Shown in pieces: positions 1-11,640 of a stretch of DNA of 64,000 nt. The stretch comes from Gnetum montanum (taxonomy: Eukaryota > Streptophyta > Gnetopsida > Gnetales > Gnetaceae): assembly GCA_015680685.1 (NCBI GenBank), contig MNCI01005473.1, positions 351,206 through 415,205 on the forward strand, in the 5' to 3' direction. A model generated the notes under the pieces. It worked only from the letters and a program-made list of their open reading frames with translations, ran no database searches and had not been told where the DNA came from. Within the stretch, counting starts at the first letter, position 1. Every line of letters starts with the position of its first letter. The position numbers and the translations under genes are program-made.

Positions 1-194
1 ACTATTTGTGCCAGTTTTTTGCATCATGGTGGATGAGTGTTTACCTTTCTTGTGTGATGTGTGATGCTACATGCATGGTCATGTTGTGTGCTTACAAGAT
101 CCTGCAAAAATTAAATAGAAACACAACACCAAGTGGTACTTGTCGTAGATAGAGTTAAAATGCATAAATAGAAGGAAAACAATGTGAAAATAAA

Positions 195-450
195 TAGTTT
201 TAGACCATTTCGGGCTATTGAGTGTTGCTAGTTTTTGGCAATTTTGGGCCATTGCTAGTTTAAGGCCATTTTGGGCTATTGAGTGTTGCTAGTTTTAGGC
301 CATTTCGGGCCATTGCTAGTTTAAATGCCATTTTGGGCCATTGCAAAGGGGTTGATGGTTAAGGCCATTTGGGCTGTACATTGCTAGTTTGAGACCATGG
401 TAGGCCATAGGTTGTTATTTTAAAGCCATTTCGACCCATGGGCTATTTTA
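195..450. repeat. Minisatellite, about 30-35 base unit
   Basis: Seven or more imperfect copies of a unit containing GGCCATTTTGGGCCATTGC followed by TAGTTT. Copies alternate between GGGCCATTG and GGGCTATTGAGTGTTG forms. It lies in the non-coding 3' part of element F, after the protease reading frame ends. Confidence 0.75.
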
Positions 451-741
451 AAGCCTTTGAGGGCCATTGTGTTTTTTTTTTGCAGTTTTAGTTTTATGAT
501 TTTTATGTGTTTTTGATGTTTTTCAAATTCAATGCATAAGCTAAGTTGACGAATGTGTAAACAAAACACAAAGCACGTGAACAAAATGAAATGCATGATC
601 TAAGTGAGTAGGAAAAATGTAAATGCATAGGCTAGCGCAATGTAAATGAAAGTTATAAAATGCCTAGCAAGTGGAGGCAAAGGGTAGGTAGGCACCTAGT
701 GCATTTTTGGTTAAGGAAGTGTCTTGAATGGGCCATTGTTT

Positions 742-1265
742 CCTAATCTAGTTTGGATTAGGGGATGCATAGGGCCTAGGTTCCTCTGGGAGGTTGTTGG
801 CTTCAACCGCTTGTTCGGGTGTGTCAACCTTATGTGTTGCATTGGTTGTCGCAGATGCATTACCAAGAAACTTCACCTTTGACACTTGCTCCATGTCTAT
901 GTTGTGGAGAGTCGAAGAGGATGCGTTATCACTGTGGATGATAACTTGACCACCTTCTTATGGAAGGTGGACTTCTTGGTGGATGGGAGAGGAGATAGCC
1001 CATAGTTGGGCTAGCCAAGGCCTGCCTAGGATTAGGTTGAAGCTTGGCATCTCCTCTATGATAGTGAAATATGTGCTAGTGGGGAATTGCTCTCTTGCAT
1101 GAAGGCTAAGTTGATTGTAGTCCTAATAGTGATGTGTGATCCATTAAATGATTTTAGACATAGGATTTTGGTTGGCTTGATTTCTTTTGCCAAGCCTAAC
1201 TTGTCGATGATGGAGTACACGATGATGTTTGTTGTTGCACCATCATTGACATGCACTCTATGGAT
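742..1265 (-). pseudogene. Retropepsin-like protease domain of element F
   Basis: The start of the domain reads NDGATTNIIVYSIIDKLGL, the form of the plant retrotransposon aspartic protease active-site loop (D-G-A followed by N-I and a hydrophobic stretch). After a +1 shift near 1075 it continues YFTIIEEMPSFNLILGRPWL, the conserved second half of the fold with the ILGRPW motif. One in-frame TAA follows (about 908) and the frame ends at a TAG near 742. In the intact family this enzyme cuts the Gag-Pol polyprotein; here the frameshift and stop make it inactive. No RT follows. Confidence 0.7.
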
Positions 1266-1269
1266 TGTG

Positions 1270-2480
1270 CACTACCCAACACGTATGCTAATGGATAGCA
1301 GAGCTATAGTAACCCTCCCTTGTTTGAGGTTGACTTTGATCGCATCATTGTGAAATGCTAGGATGTTGAAATTAATTCCTGTGGTGTAGGGGGTAACATT
1401 GTTGCATAGATGGTGTTCTCATCTACAAGGATGTATTTCGTAATAGGAATGAAGGTAAACATATGGGCCAATGCTTGGTGGGGAGTAGATGAGATCATGA
1501 CAAGGTCATATAAGCTTAGCGTTGTGTTCTTTTTCTTGAGCATTTGTTTCACATGGGTTACTACAACTACGAGATCCTTCTCATTGGTCGTTGTGTTGGC
1601 CTTGACTTCCTCCATGTAGCTTGAGAGATGGATCTCTTGTAGAGGGGACTTGGGCTTGGGTTGTTTGGCCTGCTTAGGGGCAGGGGTCCCAGTCTTCAAT
1701 TGTTGCTTGTTGGTTATGGCCTTTGCTTTGGCCATGGGAGTTGTGAGGTGTTCATTCATCCTCTTATGTTGCCATTTGGTAGGCCTACTTGGGTTGCTAG
1801 TGGGGTTGACCCTTGAAGGAGGAGAGACAGAGACGTTGCCCCCTATTAGGCTTTAGGTAGGTGAGGGGCCAACTCATGGTTTGAGAGTTGTTGTGGGGCC
1901 AATTCATTATGGAACCTTGATGATGAAAGGTTGCTTAGTAGTTTTTGTTGTTGTGTCATGCTAGTTTAACATCTTAGCAGATGGTTGCTATCGAACCTTG
2001 ATCACAAAGGGTGTTGTGGATGCCCAAGGTGACACTTTGATAACAAAGGAGGGCCTCTTGTTTGTGGAGGTTAAGGGGATCCTTGCCTTTCTAGGAGGCA
2101 TGTAGATCACAAAAGGTTGTTGCACAAGTTTAGACTTGCTAGCTACACTAATGGAGTTTATGACATCGGGAGCAATATTTGCATTAAATTGGCTTATTTC
2201 ATCAAGCACCACTTGGCCCCATTCTATCATTCTTTGAGGGTCATCATGCAAAGCACAATTGTTATTCATATTGTGATCAAACATGTGGTGGTAATGATAG
2301 TATTGGTCTAGCTTGAAGTGTTGTGGGACTAGGGGCTCGTTTGGTACTACTAAGGTGGGGTTCCATTGGTAGTGGTGTATGCTTTGAGTGATCCTTGTGC
2401 TCAAAGTTGGGCCTTGGGGAAACCCTTGTTGATGTAGGAAAGTTGGTGCTAGGTTTGGCTACTTTGTGAGCTAGGGCCTT
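1270..2480 (-). pseudogene. Gag-to-protease linker of element F
   Basis: Two open stretches in different frames (2404-1988 and 1759-1358) lie between the gag core and the protease. The first is rich in P, H, Y and N and contains repeated PFVIKV-like phrases; the second is rich in K, P, Q and T. Such low-complexity linkers are usual between gag and protease in plant gypsy elements. I recognise no enzyme domain. The direction and position support membership of element F rather than a separate gene. Confidence 0.5.
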
Positions 2481-3983
2481 GGGCTACTTAGCCTTTAGGC
2501 CCTAGTTGGTTGCTTTTGTGCTTGTTGCCACTATTGCCACTATTGCATTTTGCTTGTGTGCATGTTGATTTTCGTAGGCCATGTAGGTTGGGTTGTTACT
2601 AGCTTGGGCTACCTCTTCTATGCTTTTCGTTTGGGCAAAGGCTTGGCTGAGAGACTTTAGGGCTAGGTAATATAGTTTGAACTTGATAAAGTTGTTCATT
2701 TCACCCTTGAAGATGGTTAGTAAGTGTGTCTCTACTAGGGGTTCATGCATTTCACTCAATGCGGTGCTCTAGTGTTGGAGGAATTTTGGCATGGGCTCTA
2801 GGGGCCCTTGCTTGACTTACATGAGTTGGTCAAGGGTTACTTTAGGCTTTAGGTTGTAGCTGAAGCATGTCACAAATTGGCTTATGAGATCCTCCAAAGA
2901 AGAGATCAAGGCCTTAGGTAGCATGCAATACCAATCTAATGCCTTGCTAGTGAGCAAGCACTGAAATCAAAATATGACCAAGTGTGTGTTGGGATCCCCT
3001 TTACCATTGTACTTGATGAGTTGAGGCAGCTAGATCCCAATTAGGAGAGTTAGGGGTGGGATCTTAGGACTTATGGGATTATCCCAATAGAAGTCCACCA
3101 TCTTGATGATTTCAGAGAAGGCAATTTTTAGTTGGTTAATCTCCTCTGTCAAACTTTGTATTAACTAGAATGCCTAATCCAAGCTTGGGGATGTATCAGC
3201 TAGTTGCATTGGTTGGGCTTGTGTTGGTTTCTTAGCATAGGATCAGATTGTTGATTATAGAGTTTACTAGTTTAATATCATAGCAGACGATTGTTGCTAG
3301 TTTAATGTCATAGCGGATGGTTGTTGCTAATTTAACATTATAGTCGACGGGTTTAGTTGATGTGTTGGTTGAGGGATGGACACAGTGATCGAGGTGGACC
3401 ACACACAAGTGGGTTGGATGAACGCCATGGGCATCGATGAGACAAGCAAGACGTAGGATGCCTAAATCATTTAGGACTAGGAGGTGACCCCTACATGAGC
3501 ATAGGGTGAGGCAAATGCAATGGTTGCTTGCAAGGAAGGTTGAATTAGCATCGTTACCATCTTGGAGAGGATGGGTGGACTAAACTGAGAAGGGACTGTA
3601 CTAGGGAGCAGTTGTTGAAAGACGGTGTAGAAGGGGCTCTCGCATTTAGAGTGGGCCTCAAACTCATCTTCTTGCTCTTGTGAGGCTTTCTCATAGGTTG
3701 TTCTTACATCATGCTCATTTTCATGAATGATTTGGGACAACAGTTGGTGGTAGGACTCCGTGAGTGGGATTATGTTGAACAAGGAGGGATTGTACTCTTG
3801 TCCATCCTAGTGGACTCGTTCGTAGTCTTGTTTTGCCTCCAAGTTAAGGCAATCCACTAGTAATCCTGCTTGGATTTTAAAACAATCAAAATTATATTAT
3901 TTGTGGCTTAGCATGGCACACTTTGGGTGGATCATGGTGTCAAATGTGTTAGACATTGATGTTGAAGGTTGATCTGGATTCAT
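2480..3983 (-). pseudogene. Gag-like ORF of element F
   Basis: The likely start is the ATG at 3983 (MNPDQPSTSMSNTFDTM), followed by an acidic, Q-rich N-terminal part (3782-3477 is open). The core around 3050-2500 reads LPQLIKYNGKGDPNTHLV, then LTSKALDWYCMLPKALISS, then a segment with VTLDQLM and GPLEPMPKFLQH, ending with EPLVETHLL and IKFKLYYLALKSLSQAF. This is the retrotransposon gag (capsid) pattern of plant Ty3/gypsy elements. At least three stops interrupt the core (near 2972, 2820 and 2771). I see no zinc knuckle. Confidence 0.7.
3262..3360. repeat. Three tandem copies of a 36-base unit inside gag of F
   Basis: Copies share the form TAGTTTAATGTCATAGC then GGATGGTTGTTGC. A further copy lies about 1.3 kb away near 1955-1990 (TAGTTTAACATCTTAGCAGATGG). 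The unit length is a multiple of three, so expansion would keep the reading frame. Confidence 0.6.
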
Positions 3984-4019
3984 GTTCACAGATCGAGTTA
4001 TGAGAGTTGTTGTTTGCAA

Positions 4020-4310
4020 AAAAAAAAAAAAGGCTAATTCTGAAAACTCCAAAAAAATGGCTAAGTATGCTAGTAGCAGAAAAATGGCTAAGTATAAAAA
4101 TGTAGAAAAATGACTAAGTGTAAAAATGTAGAAAAATAGCCAAGTGTGGAAACTACAAAAAATTTACTAAGTGTAAAACTATAGAAAATTGGCTAAGTAT
4201 GAAATTGCAAAAATTTGGCTAAGTATGAAAATGTAGAAAAAATGCTAAGTATGGAAATGTAGAAAAAATGCTAACTATGAAAGCTACTAAAAATGGCTAA
4301 CTTTGGTGCT
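4020..4310. repeat. Minisatellite, about 28-32 base unit
   Basis: About nine imperfect copies of a unit containing GGCTAAGTATGAAAATGTAG followed by an A-rich stretch, next to an A run at 4019-4031. It lies just upstream of the gag ATG of element F, in its leader. Confidence 0.75.
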
Positions 4311-5424
4311 ACACTAGAGCCAACTATGCTCTCTATGTTGAGAGCCAGCTATACTCTCCTAAGCTCCCAGAATTTTGATTAACTACCAAAGATACGCTTT
4401 GACTTTTGTCTAGCAAGGTTTCAATGGAACTAACAATGGGGTCCAATCTATACTAATTGATGGTGGAAAGAGCATGTGGGAAAATAATTAAAAAATGTAG
4501 AAGAAAATGGCGAGGCCCTTCTTCTAGTGCCAAAACTATAGCAATTGAAAATGTTGATGGCTGGAACACCAAGGGGTTCGCAGGTGCACAGCCTTGATCC
4601 TACCTCCATGTGAAGGCCTTGTTGGAAATGGAGGTAGAGTGCCCTAAACAGTCTTGTCAATTGAATAGGGACTTTATCAGTTGCAATTGGGGCAGTGGGT
4701 GCAACTAGGGGGTGGTGTGGTTAGCCAAAATGCAAATGTAAGTGATGCGAAACAATACTAAGTGTCAAAGCAGTGTTTCATGGTGCTAAGTGTAGAGCAT
4801 AGCCATGGAATGGGGGTGAGCATAGCCAAGGGTTTTGACTGAAATGAGGGTGTCAACTCATGGAGACTACCATCTGAGCATAGTATAGCATGAAGACATG
4901 TGAAAAAGTGCAAAAAGATGCAAGAATAGTGCAAGAAAATGCTAGAAATTGAAGAGAGCAATGGAACACCACCCCAAATGGAAGCGTCGTTAACTTCAAA
5001 AGGGTCTTAAAAGGTACATAGTGTGTAACAAGCACAGTGGGAGTGTAGTCATAGTCTTGGTGGTGTTGGGCCATGAAGTTTGGAACTCACCATGATGAAT
5101 CATGTCTACCAGGTTTGCTGCTGTAGTGTACGTTGTGGTATTTTGTAGGGCTACAATGAGGCTATGGTGTACTATGCAGTGTAGCTATGCCTCTCTACTG
5201 ATGTGATGTGCTATGGGTCTCATTTGCCCATGGAGCTAGTGCCAAGATGCCAAAATGCCAAATGCCAAATGAAAGTGCCAACTACCAATGCCTAAAATGT
5301 TGGAAGTCCAAGGGTATTTATAGGGCTAGGCTTAGCCCAAAATGTAGATCGAGTGCCATGTGGTTGTGTGGTAGGTGGGAAGAGTGTAGCAACTTCAGTG
5401 GAGAGTGTAGCAGCTAAAATAGTG
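4311..5424. other. Leader or LTR sequence of element F without recognised genes
   Basis: Short open stretches occur on both strands, but none shows a protein family or shares a frame with neighbours. CTAAGTGT and AGCATAGC phrases recur, linking the stretch to the flanking minisatellites, so it is probably untranslated leader or LTR of element F. No PBS was recognised. Confidence 0.4.
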
Positions 5425-5960
5425 AGTGTAGTAGCACAACACTTAGAAAAATTCTGCAAAACTATCCATTTATGTGTTGGGTATGCTTGCTATGCTTTAG
5501 AGCATAACAAAGCATAGTAGCTACGGTGCAAAGCATAACAAAAAACTTAGAAAAATTCTACAAAACTGGCCATTTGTGTGTTGGCTATGCATGCTACACT
5601 CTAGAGCATAGCAGCTACAATGTAGAGTGCAACACAACACTTAAATTTTTTTTGCAAAACTAACCATTTGTGTGTTGGCTACGCTTGCTATGTGCTAGAG
5701 TGTAGTAGCTATAGTGCAGAGCGTAGCACAACACTTAGCAAAATTCTCCAAAATTGGCCATTTATGTGTTAGCTACGCTTGCTATGCTCCAAAGCGTAGC
5801 AGCTACAATGCTAATCATAGCAGCTACAGTGCAAAGCATAACACAACACTTAGAAAAATTTTGCAAATTTTGACTTTATTTGAACACTTAGCCAAAATTG
5901 TAGAAGATTGGTTGTTGAAGCCGACTATGCTCTACTGTAGTGGAGAGTGTGGTCCTAGCA
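5425..5960. repeat. Tandem repeat, about 100-110 base unit
   Basis: Four to five copies of a unit running AACACTTAGAAAAATTCTGC, then a segment with CCATTTGTGTGTTGGC, then TACGCTTGCTATGC, AGAGCATAGC and AGCTAC. The last copies are shortened. It sits at the 5' end of element F and may be an LTR or leader satellite. Confidence 0.75.
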
Positions 5961-6059
5961 CTTAGACAAATTTGCAAAAAGTTCCATCGTTTTGACACTG
6001 AGCCAAATTTGTAGTTGAGAAGCGGTAGCCCAAATTTTTGTGGTGTTTCAATATTCTAG

Positions 6060-6300
6060 GGTTTCTGGTTCAAGTCCTAACTTCATTACTTCTACCATGA
6101 ATCATAAAGAAATAGCATAATTAAGAGGCAAAACAACATTTTCCTCTAAGCTGCTTTAGAGTAGTTGCTCATCCTAGTGAAGGATGAAAGTGAAATCTAG
6201 ATAATCAATATCCATATGTACATAGACAACCTTTAGTTCTTGAGATATCTCATTAGCATTTCTACTAATTTTTTCATGTTATTTGTTAAGATCATAAATA
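6060..6300 (-). pseudogene. N-terminal gag fragment of element E
   Basis: The minus strand reads VVYVHMDIDYLDFTFILH, then, after a stop and one more stop, SLEENVVLPLNYA. This matches the gag start of element D (VVYMHLDEYIPNFTFILH, then ILPPNR, near 63800) and of element C (IVYVHPDLYY, then NVVLPP, near 9410). It lies about 180 bases downstream of the PBS, as in D and C. The element is truncated at about 6060, where element F begins. Confidence 0.65.
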
Positions 6301-6464
6301 AATGGAGAATTGATCATGCAAGAAGAAGATATTTTCCATTTGTTATTTTGTAGTATGTATTAAAGAATATTATATTTTTTCTAAGAATGATGCATGCTAT
6401 TCATACAATGACCTTTGTATGACTTAACTATCTAAAACACTTAGCATACATAGCTAAAAGACAG

Positions 6465-6483
6465 TTCTCGATAATAGCACCAA
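6465..6483 (-). promoter_or_regulatory. Primer binding site of element E (tRNA-Asp type, decayed)
   Basis: On the minus strand the 19 bases directly after the LTR read TTGGTGCTATTATCGAGAA. The intact version at element B is TTGGCGCCGTTGCTAGGGA, complementary to the plant tRNA-Asp 3' end. Several transitions separate the two. Confidence 0.7.
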
Positions 6484-7352
6484 TGATGAGAATTTGGTGT
6501 TTTCGATGCCCAACCATACAAATGAAAAGTGTATACACACAATTCAATTAAATTCTATGAACCTCTTCTACCTAAATGAATTTTATTCTAGATAGCCAAA
6601 CATGAGATTACTAGTTGTTATTTTCTGAACCATCACTTGTTAATTTCATCTGTATTATTAAGTGTGATGAAGGTGTAAGACATTTTTATTTAGGATTTTA
6701 TTATTTTTATCTTTAAAAGTATTAAGAGAATAAGTAATTGAAATATTAAACTTTAACTAATTAAAGGAACTAAGAGTAACCTAAACTATTCTACATGTAG
6801 AGTATCTATTTTCACCTTCCATACATATCCTAAAGTTATACTAACATTGCTAGGTTACCAAGTGTTTATTGCTAGGCATATTAAGTATTCACTATTGGAA
6901 TTACCAAGCATTATTATATTATGTTCGAAGTGGTCATACCCATATTACTATGGAATAAATTGTTATATTCTTAAGTATAGAAAAGTAAGTTGCATGTAAA
7001 GTAACATGCTTGTAAATAAACTAAATGCTAATCTAAGTGCTACAATCAAGGGAAGAAATCTCAATTTTATTTTTGTGATGCAATAGTGTCTAGGTACATC
7101 TTGCACATGAATAAAATTTCATACAATTAATTCAATTCATGGTGTGGGAACTTTGAAGAAAATTTCACTAAGTCCTATGAAAGAAAATTGCAACAGCTTC
7201 ACTTGGAGGATAACCAAAGCTTTCATAAATGTGGTTGGTATGCATAGTTAGATAGGCTTAGGAAGGATCAGCTTCAATGCATATACACCAATGCATCCAA
7301 GAATACATTGATGAGCACACACTGATGCAATTGACTTATTTAGGCTTCATCA
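6484..7352 (-). repeat. 5' LTR of element E
   Basis: An 869-base LTR in minus orientation, starting TGATGAAGCC at 7352 and ending CTCATCA at 6484, abutting the PBS. It resembles the element C LTR (GTCAATGCATACC-like phrases near the start, then CAACCATACAAATG-like sequence at the end on the plus strand). The 3' LTR was not found because the element is truncated. Confidence 0.7.
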
Positions 7353-7439
7353 ATTCACCTTATATAAATATTGTCATAACTACATGAATTGCTACGATCC
7401 TTGCCAAAGGGAGGACCAATGATTTATTATAAAATCCTC

Positions 7440-8310
7440 CAAGAATGGATCTAAGTTATTGAACCCTTTAAATTTTGGGAGATTTTCTTTATAAGACTGA
7501 TTAATCCAAAAAGTTTAGGAAAGTAATATGTTATGGTGGCAACCAACTTCCCAACTAAATGGATAAAAGTTGAAGCCATAAAAAATTTTTCATTAAAAGT
7601 AGGAGCAAATTTTTTCCTAAAAAATATTCTACATCAACATGGCACCCCTAAGATATTGATTTTTGACCAAGGAATAGATTTTGCTAGGTGGGTATTCCAA
7701 ACATTACTAAACAACTATGAGATTAAACATAAGATGGGAACAACATGTCATCTAGAAAGTAATGGACAAATAAGTATCTCAAATAGGAAAATTAACTTAA
7801 CTAAATTAATTAATATCAAAAATATAAATTAGGCTAAAAAGTTATTGGAAGTAGTATGGACACATAGAATAACATGAAAACATGCCTTGGGGAAAACTCT
7901 CTATGAATTATTTTATGATAATATGTCACTATTAGAAATTAAATTTAAATGAAAAAAATTTAAAAATAGCCCAAAAAATTAACATAGAATTAGATGAAGG
8001 ATCGAAAATATTGTTAGAAAATGTTAAGGAGTTAGATGAATTTCAAAGAGATGCATTATTTGGAAAGGAATTAGAACATGAAAAAACAAAGATCTTCCAT
8101 GATAAGAAAATTAGAAAAGTTAAATTTTCTATAGGAGATAAGGTTTGAATGTTTGATCTTAATTTTAATTAGCATAGAAAGAAATTCACTTAAAAATAAA
8201 TAAGGCCATATGAAAGTACTAAAGTTAATACAAATGGGCTAGTGGAATTAAAGAATAATGAAGGGGCTAAGTATTTAGTTAATGGCCACAAGATCAAATC
8301 ATATGAGTAA
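7440..8310 (+). pseudogene. Integrase of element G (Ty3/gypsy)
   Basis: The catalytic core begins near 7453 with EPFKFWEIFFIRLINP, corresponding to the EKWGIDFIGPI region, then MVATNFPTKWIKVEAIKNF at 7533, GTPKILIFDQGIDF (second catalytic Asp kept in FDQG) and ESNGQISISNRKI, where the catalytic Glu position reads Q. A C-terminal part follows to 8310: ELDEFQRDALFGKELEHEK, then KVKFSIGDKV, GPYESTKVNTNGLVELKN and VNGHKIKSYE before TAA. Several stops and the loss of the Glu make it inactive. Only this 3' pol fragment of element G remains, squeezed between the LTR of E and element C. Confidence 0.8.
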
Positions 8311-8780
8311 GGCATATTTTTAATAGAGTTAAATAGGGAATATTTATCTTTCCTAGTTCATTATTAAATATCAATAATTAATATTGTAGCCTAACAATTT
8401 ATAAACCAAAATCATTCTAACTACATGATCAAAAAATAGTTAGTGCCTATTAATTTACTATCATAATTAAAGAGGTAATGCTTATATATGCTTTTCCAAA
8501 AATCTATTGCATTAGTACTTTGTATATGTGATTAGAAATATAAACTAGAATATTTTGATGTCTTCTTTTGTTGATAAAAAATCTAAATGTTGTTGGAAAG
8601 GTATTGTAAAATACCTGAAGATAGTCATTATTAGAGCTAAAGCCTTAAGATCTAAGATGACATTGGAAAGATATTGTGGAATACCTAAATGTAGCCCTAT
8701 GGAAAAAGTCAATATAAGGGCGACAATAAGTTAATTACTAGTAAATATTTTTATGTATAAACAATACAACAATTGGCCTC
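8311..8780. other. Non-coding stretch after integrase G, with a two-copy repeat
   Basis: AT-rich sequence with two imperfect tandem copies of about 75 bases (8579-8710), each containing TTGGAAAGATATTGTGGAAT and TACCTAAA-like sequence. It is probably the 3' untranslated or LTR remnant of element G. No gene was recognised. Confidence 0.4.
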
Positions 8781-9146
8781 GAATAAGACACCTCTTAAAA
8801 ATCTTGACCATTATGTTAATACATATGCAAATAACTCATGGCAAAAGCATTATGTTGATTTATAATAAGTTCACAAGGAATTAAGTAGATCAATGAGTCA
8901 TTATTTTTTATCTAAATAATAGAATAGAATATTATTGACAATTAGTCTTATAATTGGAAAGACAATGACTAGTAATAACATGTTTTATATAAGTGATCAT
9001 TGGAAAGACAACAACTAGTGACCACAAATTTTATTGTCTAATGACATAGACAACTTAGGTATAAGGAGTCCATAGAATTCAACTAGATTATGCATACTTG
9101 ATTTTGATTCACATCGTTTGGTGTAGGGAATACCCACTACTCATCA
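8780..9146 (+). repeat. 5' LTR remnant of element C
   Basis: The last 250-350 bases match the end of the 3' LTR (20436-21494): both contain AAGTGAT(C/G)ATT, TCTAATGACATA, CTAGAT(C/T)ATG and end in CTCATCA before the PBS. The upstream 700 or so bases are missing; element G sequence occupies the place. Confidence 0.6.
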
Positions 9147-9165
9147 TTGGTGTCACTACCAATGA
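9147..9165 (+). promoter_or_regulatory. Primer binding site of element C (tRNA-Asp type, decayed)
   Basis: TTGGTGTCACTACCAATGA directly follows the LTR end, aligning with the intact TTGGCGCCGTTGCTAGGGA of element B. Confidence 0.65.
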
Positions 9166-9349
9166 CTTCATTTTAGCTATGTGCACTGAGTATTTTTAGA
9201 TAGTAAGATCATGCATGGTTATTGTATGAGTATAATACCTAACCTTTAGAAAATAATAATAATATTTTATTTAAGGCACATTACATAAGAGAAAACTGAG
9301 ATTTCTTCTTGTCATAGGGTTGATACACTACTTGCTAAAGAACCTAATA

Positions 9350-10985
9350 AGCAACATGATAGATCTAGAAGGAATGTTAATAAGATACCTCAACAACTGA
9401 AAATTGTCTATGTACATCCAGATTTGTACTATTAGACTTCACTTTCACTAGAGAGACTTGAAGGACAATGTTGTATTGCCCCCCATCACCCCCACCCATC
9501 CCCCCGCCCCCAATTGTTGTATTACTTCAATGTTCATGATAGCTCTCCTGAAGCCAAGACTTGAACTAGTAGTCCTAGATTATCAAATGAAGGAACACCT
9601 CTCTAGGGACTATCAGTCAACTAAGGCCCAACCTTAAAAATATAAACTCATGGAGGCACTCCATGAAGCCTCCAAGGGCAAAAAGGTCTTGATCTCATTG
9701 ACTTTACAATTAGAGAAGAAGGATCCAGAACTTCCCTTAGGATGATCTTAGCATTAAGGTGCTTCTCCCTTTGGTGAGAATAACATGACTCATCAATGGC
9801 TACATTCAACCTTGGAAAGTAGCTAATTTAAGGGGATAATTGGTTCTAGAATCAAGGAAACCTCAAGGCCAAGATCCCATAGTCATTCATCAAAAGAAAA
9901 ACTAAGTAACCAAAGAAGGCCCCATCACAAAGATGGAAGGAGTGAGCATGGACAACAACAAGAGAAGGGACATCATTAGGAAAGAATACATAATAGGCCA
10001 CATCCTTAGAGGCATAGCCATGATAGGATCCACCCTGAATATGATGACTATGATTATCCACTACTTGCTACAAGAAGCATGATAAACATCTTGAAGATAG
10101 TTCATATTTTCAATAAGCATTCAAGGGATAACTAAATCAAATAGCTTAATATGAATAGCATCCCTATGTTTGAAGGAGGGTATAGTGCTAATCCAAAACA
10201 TTATTGCATGCCTTCCATGATGCATGTGACTTGTAGAACATTGAGAATGAGTGACAAAAACTTAAACTATTCCCAAAAAGACTTATCAAAGAATCTACAA
10301 GTTGGTACCAGTTTTTGGAGCCTAAATGCAGCCTTAGAAAGGTATTAGTCTATTTTACATCAATGCCCAGGCCATGGTTTCTCTCAATGGAAATAACTTT
10401 ATCATGTGATAGATGGACTTAGAAATAAAACTAGAGAGACTCTTGGGATTTATGCCTAATGGAGATTATTAGAAATGAAAGCCCATTGGATCCAAAGGTT
10501 TATTGATTGAGTGGCCAAGAAAGAAGAAGAACTAAAAAAAGTGAGAGTGTAGAGAGGTACAATAGAGACTCCTCCATTTATAAAAAGGAGGTACATCCCT
10601 ACAATCTTGAGGAGGAAGCACCATTGGAAAAATTAGTACAAAGGAAAACCTTACTTATTCAAAAATCTATCAAAGAGATATTAGCTAACGTGGACAAAAT
10701 GTGGGACTCCTTGGATGAGACGTTCCAAACTACTTAAAAAATCATGAAGGAGAAAATGGTATAGAGGAATAGAGATAAGGACAAAAGAAGAAGAAAGAAT
10801 GTAGGGAAGGGCTACTATCAACAAAATGCTAAGGCTATAGTGGCTAATGAGATTGCAAATTTTGAAATAGAAGAAGAAGAATGTGACATTTACCAATATG
10901 AACATCCAAAGGAATGTTTTCCTATACTAACACACCTACACGAATCTAGAGTTTATGTCTTGAACCAGAAATTTGTAAAAAGATA
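9350..10985 (+). pseudogene. Gag of element C
   Basis: N-terminal region near 9400 reads LKIVYVHPDLYY and NVVLPP, as in elements D and E. A low-complexity middle follows (9600-10060). The capsid-like region reads MNSIPMFEGGYSANPKHYC at 10151, then LHQCPGHGFSQWK, HVIDGLRNKTRETLGIYA and, near 10690, NVDKMWDSLDETFQ. These match gag of D (CPGHGYSQW, MIDGLHFETRKTLGMYA, KVDKMWESLDQKFQ). The C-terminal zinc knuckle near 10880 reads CDIYQYEHPKECF, so two of its Cys positions are lost (second Cys to Tyr, last to Phe). Multiple stops and frameshifts. Confidence 0.75.
9478..9516 (-). other. G-quadruplex-type G-rich tract on the minus strand
   Basis: The plus strand has runs of 6, 5, 3, 6 and 5 C separated by 1-4 bases, so the minus strand has five G-runs able to form a quadruplex. 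The tract lies in the N-terminal gag region of C, just after NVVLPP, and has no counterpart in gag of D or E. Confidence 0.7.
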
Positions 10986-10989
10986 ACCA

Positions 10990-11640
10990 TCCAAGAGATT
11001 GTTTTATCCACAATGTAATTATTAGTAATAGCTCCACTAGCAGCAATATTATCCAAGTGGAGTGTCACCTTAGCCTCAAGTTCCTTATCATCAATGGAAA
11101 AACCCATAGTTGTGAGGGATTCCACCATCAAGGTAGCAATATCTTTACAAATAATCAAACCCATATGAATATATATCTTACAACCTATGTCTCCTAGTGG
11201 CTCTATAGGTAGCACTTCTTTTTTCCATTGCTACCATCCCTTGAATGTTATAGACCTACTACTCCACAAGCTGAATCTCCTTCGACATAGAGTTCTTATT
11301 ATTCATGATAATACTCTACACCCTAAAATTTCACTCCTTTGCCACTTGCACTATCTTTGTAAAGTGATGTACCACCGTAGCCTCAACAATGCAATGCCAC
11401 ATGGGTTGTGAACTTACATGCAAATGATAATTCAAGTGGTTGTATATATAAGCCTCAAAAAGGGCTTTTTTTTAGACCTAACAATTCACCTAAGCTCTTG
11501 CATGTATTTGTGGCTACTAATCCTTCTCAAAATACTATTGATATAACTGCTAAGAAACCTTCAAATGAAATATCCCAAAATTTATACACTATCATGTTAA
11601 CTCATGTAGCTATAAACTAGCTAAAGGTAGGACACATTCT
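10990..11640 (+). pseudogene. Gag-protease linker of element C
   Basis: No domain is recognised. The position between the zinc knuckle and protease, and short P/H/S/N-rich stretches, agree with the linker of element D (61503-61940). A stretch with PQKGLFFRPNNSP near 11450 resembles the PSHKNIPSSSP-like end of the D linker only weakly. Confidence 0.4.

Larger units (their letters stand above)
1..6050 (-). mobile_element. Element F: gag-protease Ty3/gypsy-like element, partial
   Basis: Reading right to left, the segment has a repeat-rich leader (about 6050-3990), a gag-like ORF (3983-2480), a linker (2480-1270), a retropepsin-like domain (1265-742) and a non-coding tail with a minisatellite to the window edge. 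I see no reverse transcriptase or integrase, so this copy is either non-autonomous or cut off by the window edge. Its gag differs from that of the C/A/B/D family. No LTR pair can be delimited; the right limit is where gag of element E (6060-6300) begins. Premature stops throughout show an old copy. Confidence 0.6.

Noticed and set aside
7341-7352. LTR of E as the 3' LTR of element G
   Set aside because: It is in minus orientation with its PBS to the left, whereas integrase G is plus-strand and lies to the right.
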